DNA of 64,000 nt from Vibrio penaeicida. Lineage in GTDB: Bacteria; Pseudomonadota; Gammaproteobacteria; Enterobacterales; Vibrionaceae. The translations under genes and the position numbers were made by a program. Under the pieces are notes generated by a model. That model worked only from the letters and a program-made list of their open reading frames with translations. It was not told the DNA's origin and ran no database searches. The stretch lies in contig NZ_JAUYVM010000008.1 of NCBI RefSeq assembly GCF_030689305.1, forward strand, positions 62,001 to 126,000. Direction: 5' to 3'. Positions 46,024-55,626 of the stretch are shown piece after piece. Each line of letters begins with the position of its first letter. The stretch's first letter is position 1.

Positions 46024-47799
46024 ATGGCTTTACCAAAAATATTAATAAAATTCATTCGTCCATTTATCGTCTTACTGATAACTGGAATGTTATATACGGC
46101 ATATCAAGAACTTAAGGAGACAGAAACCCAAGCATACCGACAATCACAGGCAAATATTCGAACTGCAAGTTCGCTAATACATGCTCATTTAGAATCAACG
46201 GTGAGCAAGTTCTACATATTAGAGCAGACATGGCTTGAAAAAGGCTTTGGATCTTATCAGGAAATGGTTCAGCAGATCTTGCTGGAAACCCCTATCTACT
46301 CCGATATTATTCTTCACTCCGAGTCCAAAGATAATTACCGTTCTTATCGTGGAACCTCTTTAACAAAAAGCTCAGTTAAAAACTTAAGGTGGAAAAGGCT
46401 GCATAGCTACGGTGACAAATTTTACGTTTCTTCTATATATGAGAAAGAGCCTGGTCATTGGGTTTTTGCCGTCAAACACTCCAACCCTAAGCTGCTTTTC
46501 AATATGTGGATTGAATTCGATCTCTTTTACACAACACAACATTTTAAAGATCTCAAAACTTTAGACAGTGGCTACGTCTTTGTTGTTGACGCTACTGAAA
46601 AACGGTTGGTATTCCACCCCGATCCACAACGTGTTGGAACACGTTCAATCAGCTACAGCGCAGGTATTGAAGAGCAAGTAGATAATGGTGTTCGGTTCGG
46701 AACCATTGAATACTATTACAATAATGACAACAAAATTTCGGTCTTCGATGCTGATAACGATTTAGGGTGGGTGTTTGTTTCTGGCACAGGGCAGGCAGAG
46801 ATTCTCGCCAGCTCTTATCAATTTAGCCTGACAGCAATCATGTTTTGTTCTTTATTGTTTCTAACAGTGGCGGTGAACTATATTACATTGCAGTTAAACC
46901 AAGAGCTCGAAAAACTGAATATGGCACCGGATCTTTTGACGTTCAAAAACCAACTCAGAACCATATTTCGTCGGTTTTTTAGTCATAACGGTCTTCAGCT
47001 CTGCCTATATGACCAGCAGCAACACACCTTTTCCACGATCGATTATCACGGGAATTTAAACGCGATATTGCAGAACAAGCATTTAGCCGACAAGCTAAGC
47101 CACCAAAAAAACCTAAGCTACACATTAGGAAAGCATGGTGATGAACTGGCTCAAACGTTAAAAATACATTCGCGCCATTACACTATCCCACTCATAGTTC
47201 GAGAAAAATTACTCGGTGTTGTCTACCTTTCTTGCGCTATTCCTACTTATCGAACCCTAATACTTCTTGTTAGAGATTTCGCTCAAGTTTCTTTATCTAA
47301 CTTATTTCTTAATCATCAGCTCAAAAACAAAGACGGCATGACTCAGCTAGACAATAAGCAGTACTTTTATTCTCGCCTGAACCAACCCGTCGAGCATTCC
47401 AATCGCTACCTAGCGTTTATCGACATTGATGACTTTAAGGCTATCAATGATAGGAATGGACATCTATGCGGCGATCAGCTCATCACTGAAGTGGCAAAAA
47501 CAATGAGCTCACTGTTCCCTGCTCCAACGGTTATCAGCGTTGCTCGATTCGGAGGTGAAGAGTTTTGTATATTGTTTGATGCAACTACCGCACAAGAGGC
47601 ATTTGAACGAATAGAACACCTGAGAGATGAAATAGAAAATATTGATTTTATGTATGAAGATAAGGAATTGAACGTAACGGTCAGTATTGGGCTAACTAAA
47701 ACAGAGCAAGATCAACACTCATCGTTAGAAAGAGCTGATCTTGCATTGTGCCGAGCAAAAAATGCTGGGAAAAACCAAGTAGTGATGAAAGCCGCTTAG
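46024..47799 (+). CDS. Membrane diguanylate cyclase (Cache-GGDEF)
   Basis: This 591-residue protein makes cyclic di-GMP. An N-terminal helix (about 9-28), a periplasmic Cache-type sensor (about 35-265; GYVFVVDATEKRLVFHPDP, LGWVFVSGT) and a second helix (about 275-300) are followed by a GAF-like region (about 305-440). The C-terminal GGDEF domain has DGMTQLDNKQYF, FIDIDDFKAINDRNGHLCGDQL and the active RFGGEEF (about 505). The RxxD inhibitory site five residues before GGEEF is absent, so product feedback at that site is unlikely. It stands alone, ending two bases before a convergent gene. Confidence 0.9.
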   Translation: MALPKILIKFIRPFIVLLITGMLYTAYQELKETETQAYRQSQANIRTASSLIHAHLESTVSKFYILEQTWLEKGFGSYQEMVQQILLETPIYSDIILHSESKDNYRSYRGTSLTKSSVKNLRWKRLHSYGDKFYVSSIYEKEPGHWVFAVKHSNPKLLFNMWIEFDLFYTTQHFKDLKTLDSGYVFVVDATEKRLVFHPDPQRVGTRSISYSAGIEEQVDNGVRFGTIEYYYNNDNKISVFDADNDLGWVFVSGTGQAEILASSYQFSLTAIMFCSLLFLTVAVNYITLQLNQELEKLNMAPDLLTFKNQLRTIFRRFFSHNGLQLCLYDQQQHTFSTIDYHGNLNAILQNKHLADKLSHQKNLSYTLGKHGDELAQTLKIHSRHYTIPLIVREKLLGVVYLSCAIPTYRTLILLVRDFAQVSLSNLFLNHQLKNKDGMTQLDNKQYFYSRLNQPVEHSNRYLAFIDIDDFKAINDRNGHLCGDQLITEVAKTMSSLFPAPTVISVARFGGEEFCILFDATTAQEAFERIEHLRDEIENIDFMYEDKELNVTVSIGLTKTEQDQHSSLERADLALCRAKNAGKNQVVMKAA

Positions 47800-47801
47800 C
47801 G

Positions 47802-48797
47802 TTAAAGCGTGGCAACTCGTGGAGAAAGGAAAATTTCTCCTAGCATACACCGCACACTACCACCACCAATTGTCTCGATGGTTCCCACATCAAATGGAAG
47901 CAGTTTGCCATGTTGAGCAAGCTGCTTTCTTTGAGTCTCGCTAAATGCATTGAATGCAGACTGTGACATGGCAATTAACTTATCACCATTAACCGACTGT
48001 AATTCCAAGATATTGCCGCAGAACTTGTTCATTTGTTCAATGCTAATACTGATTACTTGGCGGTCTTTTGCTAGCGATTTCAATACGAAGCGTCTCTCGT
48101 ACTCTGGGATCACTTCATCACAAATCACACAAAATGATTCGCCCACCGCCATCATCACATTGGTGTGATAAATTGGGTGACCTGTTTCTGGTAACGCTGT
48201 TTGAAAACTGATCACTCGGTCGTAACCAATTTGCTTGGCGTAATCTTCGAGTACTTCTCGGTCACAACGCTGAGATAAAGCTGCATAAAGAGTTCGGTTA
48301 ACATGATCTTTGACCATCACTCCGGTACTTTCCAAATACGCTTCTTTGTTTGTATAACTTAAAAGGCTGTCGTTTGTAGAACGGACGTTTCTACCCGCTT
48401 TTTCAAGCGCCTGTACAAGTGCTTCTGTTCTTACTTCGTGTCTTCGGTTTTCACACGCCATAGGAAAAGTGAAAAATTCGCCATTTCGCGTCGTACTGAA
48501 CCAGTTATTAGGAAAAACGGCATCAGGTGTTTCAATCATCGATTCAGGGTAATCAAATTCGACGACTTGAATACCGTTCTGGCGTAATGTTTTTGCCATC
48601 AATTTGAATTCTGACATCGCTTTTTCACGAATAACTTCTGTTGATTCGTCTACTGCGTGTTGAAATTCATTATCCGCTGCTGTTTGCGCATTAAACGCAA
48701 ATTCTTTTGGTGGGGCCATAACAACACAGTTTGCATTCTGGACACCTTGCTCACTGTACAACAGAGAGTCGACATTTTGATTAGGAGAATTAAACAT
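47802..48797 (-). CDS. ctlX: CtlX-type hydrolase of the arginine deiminase/DDAH superfamily
   Basis: The 331-residue protein starts at ATG 48797 behind AGGGAAA. Superfamily active-site blocks are ETPDAVFPNNWFST (substrate Asp), GHPIYHTNVMMAVG (catalytic His) and GGGSVRCMLGEIF near the C-terminus, whose Cys is the expected nucleophile. The pentein-fold family is called citrulline utilisation hydrolase CtlX in databases, with related dimethylarginine dimethylaminohydrolases. It would hydrolyse a guanidino or ureido compound. No arginine or citrulline genes are adjacent, so the substrate is inferred from family. An earlier frame start (48845) lacks support. Confidence 0.85.
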   Translation of the reverse strand: MFNSPNQNVDSLLYSEQGVQNANCVVMAPPKEFAFNAQTAADNEFQHAVDESTEVIREKAMSEFKLMAKTLRQNGIQVVEFDYPESMIETPDAVFPNNWFSTTRNGEFFTFPMACENRRHEVRTEALVQALEKAGRNVRSTNDSLLSYTNKEAYLESTGVMVKDHVNRTLYAALSQRCDREVLEDYAKQIGYDRVISFQTALPETGHPIYHTNVMMAVGESFCVICDEVIPEYERRFVLKSLAKDRQVISISIEQMNKFCGNILELQSVNGDKLIAMSQSAFNAFSETQRKQLAQHGKLLPFDVGTIETIGGGSVRCMLGEIFLSPRVATL

Positions 48798-49400
48798 GTT
48801 TTCCCTGACAACTTTGATTGGAACACCTTTGAATTGTAAACACAATGTTAACCATTATTTCACTGTAATAACGTCAGTTTGAGAAATCAGAAGCCAACAA
48901 TTCACTGCAATCACCCAAGTTTACCGAAAATATCACTGAACGCAAATTTCGATCACATATTAAACCATCATGACCTACTTGATCGATACATTCATCCATT
49001 AAGTTATTAATACACCAATGGTTTCACTGTATTTTAGCTCTCAGTTAAAACAAAGCATTTAAACACTTACCCCCAAAATACTTTGCTCAAGTAACGATAT
49101 TGATTAATAACAAATTAATTTCATGATCACTAAAATATCAATGCATTAAGTTGATTACATTTCATTAATGTTGGTGTAGAGTAAACCGCTTAGATATTCT
49201 TTATGTGTACAGAGAAAGTCTGAGTTTTCCTTAGCTACTTCAAGCCTTTACCTTGAGATCTCTTTAGTAGTTAGGGTTCGAATAGAAGAGCTCCTCTCCT
49301 CTTTGAATCGATCACCTTAAATTTAAACAAAATAATCAGTTGCGCTAATAAGCCCACTGCCCATTAGTGGCGGCGGGACGTATTCTATTAGGAAGGATAT
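48798..49400. other. Long intergenic region upstream of the ABC transporter
   Basis: About 600 AT-rich bases between divergent genes, the longest gap in the window. A TTGATT element near 49150 with a TAGAGT-like box 17-18 bases later could be a promoter for the ABC gene. A long 5' leader (49200-49390) then follows, ending in AGGAAGGAT before the ATG. I see no coding frame or recognisable riboswitch. Confidence 0.4.
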
Positions 49401-51266
49401 ATGTTCAAACTGTTCGAAAGCTTTACAAAGGCTTTTCCCAAGGATGAGCCCGAACAACCACCAAAAGGCATTTTCGCTTTTTGTCGTCATTATACGAAAG
49501 GGTACGAAATCCCACTGGTCATCATGGCCATTTTCGCCACCTTAGTTGCCATTATTGAAGTCTCTCTATTCGGCTTTATGGGGCAGCTTGTTGATTTACT
49601 TAGCCAAAGTAACCCCGAGACCTTTTGGCAGGAAAACAAAGACACCCTACTTTGGTTTGGCTTTTTGCTACTCGTTGCTATGCCTATTCTTGTTTTGGTG
49701 TACTCATTACTTATTCACCAAACCATGTTGGGCAACTACCCAATGTCCATTCGTTGGCTAGCCCACCGGTATCTGCTGAAACAAAGCCTCTCTTTCTATC
49801 AGGACGATTTTGCAGGTCGCGTAGCAACGAAGGTTATGCAAACATCGCTCGCCGTAAGAGAAACCGTAATGAAAACGTGCGATGTTTTTGTTTACGTTTT
49901 GGTTTACTTCACATCGATAGTGGTCATTCTTGCACAAGCTGACTGGCGTTTAATGATCCCAATGCTGGCTTGGTTAACGGCATACGTGAGTATTCAAATT
50001 TACTTTGTCCCGCGCTTAAAGAAAGTCGCTGCAGAACAAGCTGATGCGCGTTCTACAATGACAGGTAGAATTGTTGACAGCTATACAAACATCGCCACAG
50101 TGAAGCTCTTTTCACACAGTAAGCGGGAAACCGAGTATGCCGAGGAAGGTATGAAAGGGTTCTTAGACACTGTGCACCGCCAAATGCGCTTGGTAACAGG
50201 CTTCGATGTGTGCGTTGAGATCTCTAACTACATCATGGTATTTGCTGTAGCCAGCATGTCTATATTCCTTTGGATGGATAATGCCATCAGTGTTGGTGCA
50301 ATAGCCATTGCTATAGCACTGGCGTTGCGCATCAATGGTATGTCGATGTGGATAATGTGGGAAGTGACGGCGTTGTTTGAAAACATGGGTACGGTGGTCG
50401 ATGGTGCTAATACGCTATCAAAACCGATAGCCATTGAAGATAAAAAAGACGCCAAAGATCTCAATGTAGAACATGGGGGCATCAGCTTCGATAATGTCAG
50501 TTTCCATTACGGTGAAAACAAAGGCGTCATCGACAACCTTAACCTCGACATAAAACCTGGCGAGAAAGTCGGATTAGTCGGACGCTCTGGCGCAGGTAAA
50601 TCAACATTGGTTAACCTTCTGCTCCGCTTCCACGATGTTGAAGGCGGTAGTATCAAGATCGATGGTCAAAACATATCAGAGGTCACTCAAGATTCACTTC
50701 GAGCTAAAATCGGCATGGTAACGCAAGACACTTCGCTTCTACACCGCTCGATTCGGGACAACATTTTATATGGTAACCCCGATGCATCTGAAGAAGGCAT
50801 GATCAATGCAACGAGACAAGCTCAAGCTCATGAGTTCATCGATACGTTAACCGACCCGTTTGGTAATGTTGGTTATGATGCTCAAGTCGGCGAAAGAGGT
50901 GTGAAACTGTCGGGCGGGCAAAGACAGCGTATTGCTATTTCACGAGTACTACTAAAAGACGCGCCTCTGCTTATTATGGACGAAGCAACGTCGGCGCTCG
51001 ATTCAGAGGTTGAAGCGGCAATTCAACATAGTTTGAATGAGCTCATGGAAGGGAAAACGGTTATTGCCATTGCACACCGTCTATCAACCATTGCAGCCAT
51101 GGATCGCCTAATCGTTCTGGACAAAGGTAACATCGTTGAACAGGGTACCCACCAAGAGCTTGTTCGGTCTGGTGGAATTTATGCACAACTTTGGGCACAC
51201 CAAACTGGCGGTTTCATTGCAGAAGATTGTGAACTAGAAGCCAGAGAAGAAACGAGCCAAGTATAA
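49401..51266 (+). CDS. ABC exporter, fused permease and ATPase
   Basis: The 621-residue half-transporter has about six membrane helices (about 30-330) and an ATP-binding domain with Walker A GRSGAGKS (about 393-400), Q loop MVTQDTS, signature LSGGQRQRIAI, Walker B LLIMDEATSALD and the switch His in IAHRLST. It resembles MsbA/LmrA-type exporters that work as dimers. The substrate (lipid, drug or peptide) cannot be told. No partner half-transporter or periplasmic adaptor gene is adjacent, so a homodimer is likely. A terminator follows. Confidence 0.9.
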   Translation: MFKLFESFTKAFPKDEPEQPPKGIFAFCRHYTKGYEIPLVIMAIFATLVAIIEVSLFGFMGQLVDLLSQSNPETFWQENKDTLLWFGFLLLVAMPILVLVYSLLIHQTMLGNYPMSIRWLAHRYLLKQSLSFYQDDFAGRVATKVMQTSLAVRETVMKTCDVFVYVLVYFTSIVVILAQADWRLMIPMLAWLTAYVSIQIYFVPRLKKVAAEQADARSTMTGRIVDSYTNIATVKLFSHSKRETEYAEEGMKGFLDTVHRQMRLVTGFDVCVEISNYIMVFAVASMSIFLWMDNAISVGAIAIAIALALRINGMSMWIMWEVTALFENMGTVVDGANTLSKPIAIEDKKDAKDLNVEHGGISFDNVSFHYGENKGVIDNLNLDIKPGEKVGLVGRSGAGKSTLVNLLLRFHDVEGGSIKIDGQNISEVTQDSLRAKIGMVTQDTSLLHRSIRDNILYGNPDASEEGMINATRQAQAHEFIDTLTDPFGNVGYDAQVGERGVKLSGGQRQRIAISRVLLKDAPLLIMDEATSALDSEVEAAIQHSLNELMEGKTVIAIAHRLSTIAAMDRLIVLDKGNIVEQGTHQELVRSGGIYAQLWAHQTGGFIAEDCELEAREETSQV

Positions 51267-51290
51267 GCTCGCGCTTGTATCATCTATAAA

Positions 51291-51315
51291 GGCGGCAAAA
51301 ATGCCGCCTTTTTTA
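51291..51315 (+). terminator. Terminator after the ABC exporter gene
   Basis: A perfect 7-bp stem GGCGGCA/TGCCGCC with an A-rich loop is followed by a run of seven T. Confidence 0.92.
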
Positions 51316-51414
51316 TTTCCCTTCCACACTTACACTTACTTACCAATCTGCCGCTCAATAACGTGATATTCGTCGTAAAATGTGCACCTATTAAACGATG
51401 CCTTCACAAAAAAT

Positions 51415-52026
51415 ATGACTAAGTTCTACCTTCCATTTCTGCTCTTTTCAATGCCGTTTCAAACGAATGCTTACGAAAAAATTAATGATCTGATGCTGAA
51501 CATTAAGCTCGGAAAAGCGAACCTGTCTGCCGTGAACAGCGTTGAAAATTTGGAAGGAACAATACTCGGCCTTGGTATTACATTCCATACTAATGAATAT
51601 ACGGGCAGTGAGCATACTCTCATTGGTTTTGAGATGGGAATGGAGCAATTCTCAGAAAGTGGAGAAACCGTCGATTTTGCAGGAAGTAAGATGCACAGTG
51701 ATGTGGTGTTGAATACTTTTTCACTTTCTCCAGTATTCACTTATATCCCAATGCAAAACATACAGCTTTACGGTAAAGCCGGGCTTGGGTTTGCCTTTGG
51801 AACCATTCAAGGAAGCAACCCACTTCATTCAGAGTCAATCGACATGTACAGCCATGGTGCATCTTTAGGTTTTGGAGTTGGAGCTAGATACCAAATCAAG
51901 AGAATCTTGCTGGGAATTGAGTACACCAAGCAAGACTTTACATCCACGTTTTCCAGTGCGCAGACGCAATTTAATGGCAAAGGACGCATCAACAGCTTGA
52001 CGTTTTCCGCTTCCTATCAATTCTGA
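51415..52026 (+). CDS. Outer-membrane beta-barrel protein
   Basis: From ATG 51415 the 203-residue protein has a signal peptide (cleavage near NAY-EK). Alternating hydrophobic strands follow, typical of an eight-stranded OmpX/OmpA-like barrel: LIGFEMGMEQF, LYGKAGLGFAFG, ASLGFGVGARY, ILLGIEYTKQDF and a C-terminal phenylalanine (SFSASYQF), the usual outer-membrane assembly signal. No peptidoglycan-binding tail is present. Role unknown; porin-like or adhesion functions are possible. A GTG 33 bases upstream would add 11 residues but lacks a better ribosome site. Confidence 0.78.
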   Translation: MTKFYLPFLLFSMPFQTNAYEKINDLMLNIKLGKANLSAVNSVENLEGTILGLGITFHTNEYTGSEHTLIGFEMGMEQFSESGETVDFAGSKMHSDVVLNTFSLSPVFTYIPMQNIQLYGKAGLGFAFGTIQGSNPLHSESIDMYSHGASLGFGVGARYQIKRILLGIEYTKQDFTSTFSSAQTQFNGKGRINSLTFSASYQF

Positions 52027-52403
52027 AAATACGCATTCCACTGATTAACTTAGTACACAGCATTCAATCTTCAAACTCAAATAATTGAGCTTTTAAATAA
52101 ATATGTTTCACGTATAAGAATGGGTTGTGAAAGTTATATGTAACATCGAAAAATATATTAATTAAATAAATTCAATGACATATTTTTAGCCACAAAGTAA
52201 ATGGAAATATGTATTACATAATGAAACATTGACCATCTAGATGTCATATAAGCTACTGAGTAAATTGCATGCACAGAGCATAACCTCTAGCTAAAGAGCA
52301 CCGAGTAAACGCCTTTAAAAGGCATGTTAGTCTGCATTGTTGAGTTAGAGTACTCAAAAACAATAAACAACTTTGAGCGACATCGAAGGAATAAAAACAG
52401 CAT
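52027..52403. other. AT-rich intergenic region
   Basis: About 377 bases, very AT-rich in the middle (52080-52210), between the barrel protein gene and a small gene. A short stem CCTTTAAAAGG at 52313-52323 is the only symmetry I noticed. Confidence 0.3.
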
Positions 52404-52652
52404 ATGAATCAAGATTTTTTAAACCTAACCCGTACCCAAACAGACTTCATACAGCGCCACAACTCACCCTTGATTACGTTATCGATTCAAGTTCACTGCA
52501 TCGGTAATACAAAAGAAGTGTATACAGTGGCAGACAAACGGAACGCTGTTGGGAAAATAACACTTATAGAGACATACAAACAGATGGATGGTGAGTGGAT
52601 GTTTAGCACTTCGATCGAAACGTACACGGAGTCCGGTGAGTTCTTAAATTAA
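52404..52652 (+). CDS. Small hypothetical protein
   Basis: An 82-residue protein that I do not recognise. AAGGA lies 11 bases before the ATG. The sequence reads as a small beta-rich domain (LITLSIQVHCIGNTKEVYTVADKR, GKITLIETYKQMDGEWMFSTSIETYTES) without signal peptide or membrane helix. The plausible ribosome site and globular composition favour a real gene. It lies next to a tRNA gene with no mobility genes nearby. Confidence 0.55.
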   Translation: MNQDFLNLTRTQTDFIQRHNSPLITLSIQVHCIGNTKEVYTVADKRNAVGKITLIETYKQMDGEWMFSTSIETYTESGEFLN

Positions 52653-52781
52653 GATACTGACGATAGGAGCAAGGTGAAGGATTACGCTCTTTTAGTCTCG
52701 CAAATTCTATAAAGACAAAGCTAGGTATTAATTATTTGTATCTGTAGGGGAATATAAAATATTGAAGTCTAGCGAAGGGAT

Positions 52782-52855
<74 letters not shown>

Positions 52856-52971
52856 ATCATCGTGGAACGAGTTCTATATTGCCACAAGCATTGAGAATTG
52901 GAACCCCCAAAGGTCACTTTTTTCTTAGAAACTCAACTGGTTGCTTGATTTTAAATCAACATGAACAAGCA

Positions 52972-53436
52972 TTAATCGAATATTTGAATTCTCGTGTCGT
53001 ATTTTACCTTGTTCATGGAGATCAAAGTTCGAAAGTTCTTCACGTTAGGATTAGAATACAGTAACTCATCGCAAAGTGATTCATAGCTTTCCATGGTGGG
53101 CGAGTCGATAATTAAGACAAAATCGACCTCTCCCGTCACCTTATAGCACTCTTTTACTGCCATCGTCTTGTTTACTTTATCGATGAACGCGCGATTCAAC
53201 TCAAGTCGGTCTCGCTCCATGATGACTTCCACAACCATATGAATCATAGGACCAAGCTTTTGATGATTGATCAAAGCCACTTCCTTGCTAATCACCCCTT
53301 CTTCTTTAAGCCGTTTCACTCTTTTAAAACAAGCGGGAGCTGAAAGCCCAACGGACTCCGACAGTTCGACATTCGTTACTGAGCTGTCTTCCTGTAAACG
53401 CCTTAAAATGGCTTTGTCCAATTTATCTAAAAACAT
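52972..53436 (-). CDS. Lrp/AsnC-family transcriptional regulator
   Basis: The 154-residue protein from ATG 53436 has the Lrp helix-turn-helix (LDKLDKAILRRLQEDSSVT, then SAPACFKRVKRLKEEGVI) and a RAM ligand-binding domain (AVKECYKVTGEVDFVLIIDSPTMESYE). AAGG lies before the start. The gene is divergent from the Gate-domain membrane protein gene, which is its most likely target, perhaps in response to an amino acid. Confidence 0.88.
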   Translation of the reverse strand: MFLDKLDKAILRRLQEDSSVTNVELSESVGLSAPACFKRVKRLKEEGVISKEVALINHQKLGPMIHMVVEVIMERDRLELNRAFIDKVNKTMAVKECYKVTGEVDFVLIIDSPTMESYESLCDELLYSNPNVKNFRTLISMNKVKYDTRIQIFD

Positions 53437-53847
53437 ACTTACCTTACTAAGTTTACACTTCAATAACCGCTCATGATGTGCCTTGGCTTCTCATGATATG
53501 CGGCTCACTCTCGCTTAAGTTAAGAAACCGAAGTCTGCCAGCATCCAAACAATCTAGCACTTAAGTTTACTTAAAGACTGGCGTTTCACTTTTTAACTTT
53601 CGTTATGGAATTCACGTCCAATTTAGCCCAAAAGCCTCTTATGTTGGTGCAGTTTATGCTTCAAAAAATACAATTCCTCAACACTTTGATTGTGCAGCTA
53701 TTTTAGCGGATTGAAATATTGTTAACATAATTAACCCAAAAAAGAAATTTATGAAAATTTATAGCTCTTGAAACTAAAATTATTTTTCGCCACTTGGAAT
53801 AAAATAGAGTCAGACAAATAACTTACGATAATGAATGAGGAGTACCT
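53437..53847. other. Divergent promoter region of the Lrp-like and Gate-domain genes
   Basis: About 411 bases, AT-rich between 53690 and 53830. It should hold both promoters and Lrp-type operators, which are too degenerate to call by eye. The ribosome site of the + gene is ATGAGGAGT. Confidence 0.35.
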
Positions 53848-54801
53848 ATGGAAGCCATTTGGAAAGGAGGCGCTGACCTATTAAAAGACATAAACCGTGT
53901 TTATTGGACACTGCTAAAAATAATGGTGCCTACTCTCATCATTGTGAGAGTGTTAGATATGGTTGGAGGAACGCAGTATCTAGCATCAGCGCTTTCGCCA
54001 ATAATGGAAATGTTCGGGCTTCCTCAAGAGTGGGGGTTAGTTTGGGCCGTCGCCATTCTCACCAATATCTATACTGCTATGGTGGTTTTCTACGACATTG
54101 CGAGCCAATCAAGCTTTACAGGTGCACAAATCTCAGTTCTTGGGCTGCTAATATTGTTCGCGCATTCATTACCCATTGAAGGTGCGGTAGCAAAAGCCAC
54201 AGGGGTCCCGTGGTGGATAACACTCTCATTTCGAGTGGGCGGTGGTTTAGTGATTGGATGGATTGCTCATATCACGTACCAAATCGGCGGATGGCAACAA
54301 TCCCCTGTTTCATTACTCTGGAAACCTGATCCTATTGGTCACAGTTGGTCCCAGTGGGTTCTAGACCAGAGCCAAATGTTAATATCGATATACATTATTA
54401 TTGCCACGTTGATGACCTTGTTAAAACTACTTCGGTTATTGGGAATAGAAAGGTTGCTCCACATAGCCCTTTCCCCATTAATGAAAGGGCTCACCATTGG
54501 GAAAGAGGCAACAAACATCACTATTATTGGAATGACACTAGGGTTAGGTTTTGGTGCTGGATTGCTAATCAACGAAATAAAACAGGGAAAGATCTCAAAA
54601 CGTGACACATTAATCGTCGTCTGCTTTTTGGGCTTATGCCACAGCATTATCGAAGATACATTATTAATTCTTCTACTGGGTGCCGACATTTATGCTGTGC
54701 TTTGGGGAAGGATAGCGTTCTCGATCATAGTGATTGCGATATGGGCGCGATTAATAAAGCGCCCAAGCCCTCACATCAACATAATTGCTGATAGCAAATG
54801 A
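53848..54801 (+). CDS. Nucleoside-recognition (Gate) domain inner-membrane protein
   Basis: The 317-residue protein has about eight hydrophobic segments in two similar halves. Each half holds a Gate-like motif (LPIEGAVAKATGVPWWITL near 109-127, and GFGAGLLINEIKQGKIS, then GLCHSIIEDTLLILLLGAD near 225-275). This repeated architecture is that of nucleoside-recognition/Gate proteins and suggests a transporter. The substrate is unknown. The ribosome site is AGGAG. It faces an Lrp-type regulator, so amino-acid-linked control is plausible. Confidence 0.75.
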   Translation: MEAIWKGGADLLKDINRVYWTLLKIMVPTLIIVRVLDMVGGTQYLASALSPIMEMFGLPQEWGLVWAVAILTNIYTAMVVFYDIASQSSFTGAQISVLGLLILFAHSLPIEGAVAKATGVPWWITLSFRVGGGLVIGWIAHITYQIGGWQQSPVSLLWKPDPIGHSWSQWVLDQSQMLISIYIIIATLMTLLKLLRLLGIERLLHIALSPLMKGLTIGKEATNITIIGMTLGLGFGAGLLINEIKQGKISKRDTLIVVCFLGLCHSIIEDTLLILLLGADIYAVLWGRIAFSIIVIAIWARLIKRPSPHINIIADSK

Positions 54802-54836
54802 TCGTTTGTATTTGAACCAACTGCAATCAACAAACC

Positions 54837-55550
54837 TCAGCGAATGTAACCCGCAACAGTTTGAACTGGCTGACTCTGATTCCCCTGAGTCAGCCAAACA
54901 GCGACAGCATCCGCATTATTAGATGCCATGATATTTTGGAAGTCCCAGTGTTGTTCTGCATTCATTTGGTATTTATTCAAAACCACAAAATCATGCTCGA
55001 GCTCTCGCCCTCTGTTTTCTCCAGCTTTAATCTTTGTTTTTTCATCCATAGCCAGCAAGACTAAGTGCGCTGTGTATTTACCTTTCTGATCGTATTTTAA
55101 TGAAAAGTCATCTTGATTCTTTTCTAGCGTGAGTACCCCGCGATCATTCTGGCTTTTTGTGGGAAGCGGGCTTCGTGAGAAAAATCCACGCCACTCTTTT
55201 CCATCAACAACAAACCCTGGCGTGTAGACAGAACTGATCGACCCATACGCACGATACAAACGCTGTCTTTGACTGTAAGCAGGATGAGCGAATTCATCTT
55301 TCCACCCTAAGTAATCCCAATAGTCGACATGAAACGCAACTGGAATGATCTCTTCCCATAGTTTTGCTGAAGATTGGAATTTACTTAAGAACCGATCCGC
55401 TGGCGGGCAACTCGAACACCCTTCAGACGTGAACAACTCGACAAGTTGTGCTGGTTGCCCTTGGTGCGTCCAAGTTTGAGCTGATACAGATGTCGACATT
55501 AGGAGGGCTGTCGCACTAAGCCCAAGTAAAGTGAAAGAGCGGTTTTTCAT
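54837..55550 (-). CDS. DUF1223 secreted thioredoxin-fold protein
   Basis: The 237-residue protein has a clear signal peptide (SVSAQ-TWTH, cleavage near residue 24). The DUF1223 core has VELFTSEGCSSCPPADRFLS, including a CSSC pair, then VAFHVDYWDYLGWKDEFA and VYTPGFVVDGKEWRGFF. The fold is thioredoxin-like with a C-x-x-C motif, so a periplasmic redox or disulfide role is possible. The function is not known for the family. Convergent with the Gate-domain gene. Confidence 0.88.
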   Translation of the reverse strand: MKNRSFTLLGLSATALLMSTSVSAQTWTHQGQPAQLVELFTSEGCSSCPPADRFLSKFQSSAKLWEEIIPVAFHVDYWDYLGWKDEFAHPAYSQRQRLYRAYGSISSVYTPGFVVDGKEWRGFFSRSPLPTKSQNDRGVLTLEKNQDDFSLKYDQKGKYTAHLVLLAMDEKTKIKAGENRGRELEHDFVVLNKYQMNAEQHWDFQNIMASNNADAVAVWLTQGNQSQPVQTVAGYIR

Positions 55551-55626
55551 GGGAACTGTCCGTTGATTGACTCAAACAGACAGACCTACAAACTCATTAT
55601 TTTCTTTCATTTTACTTACAGAGAGT

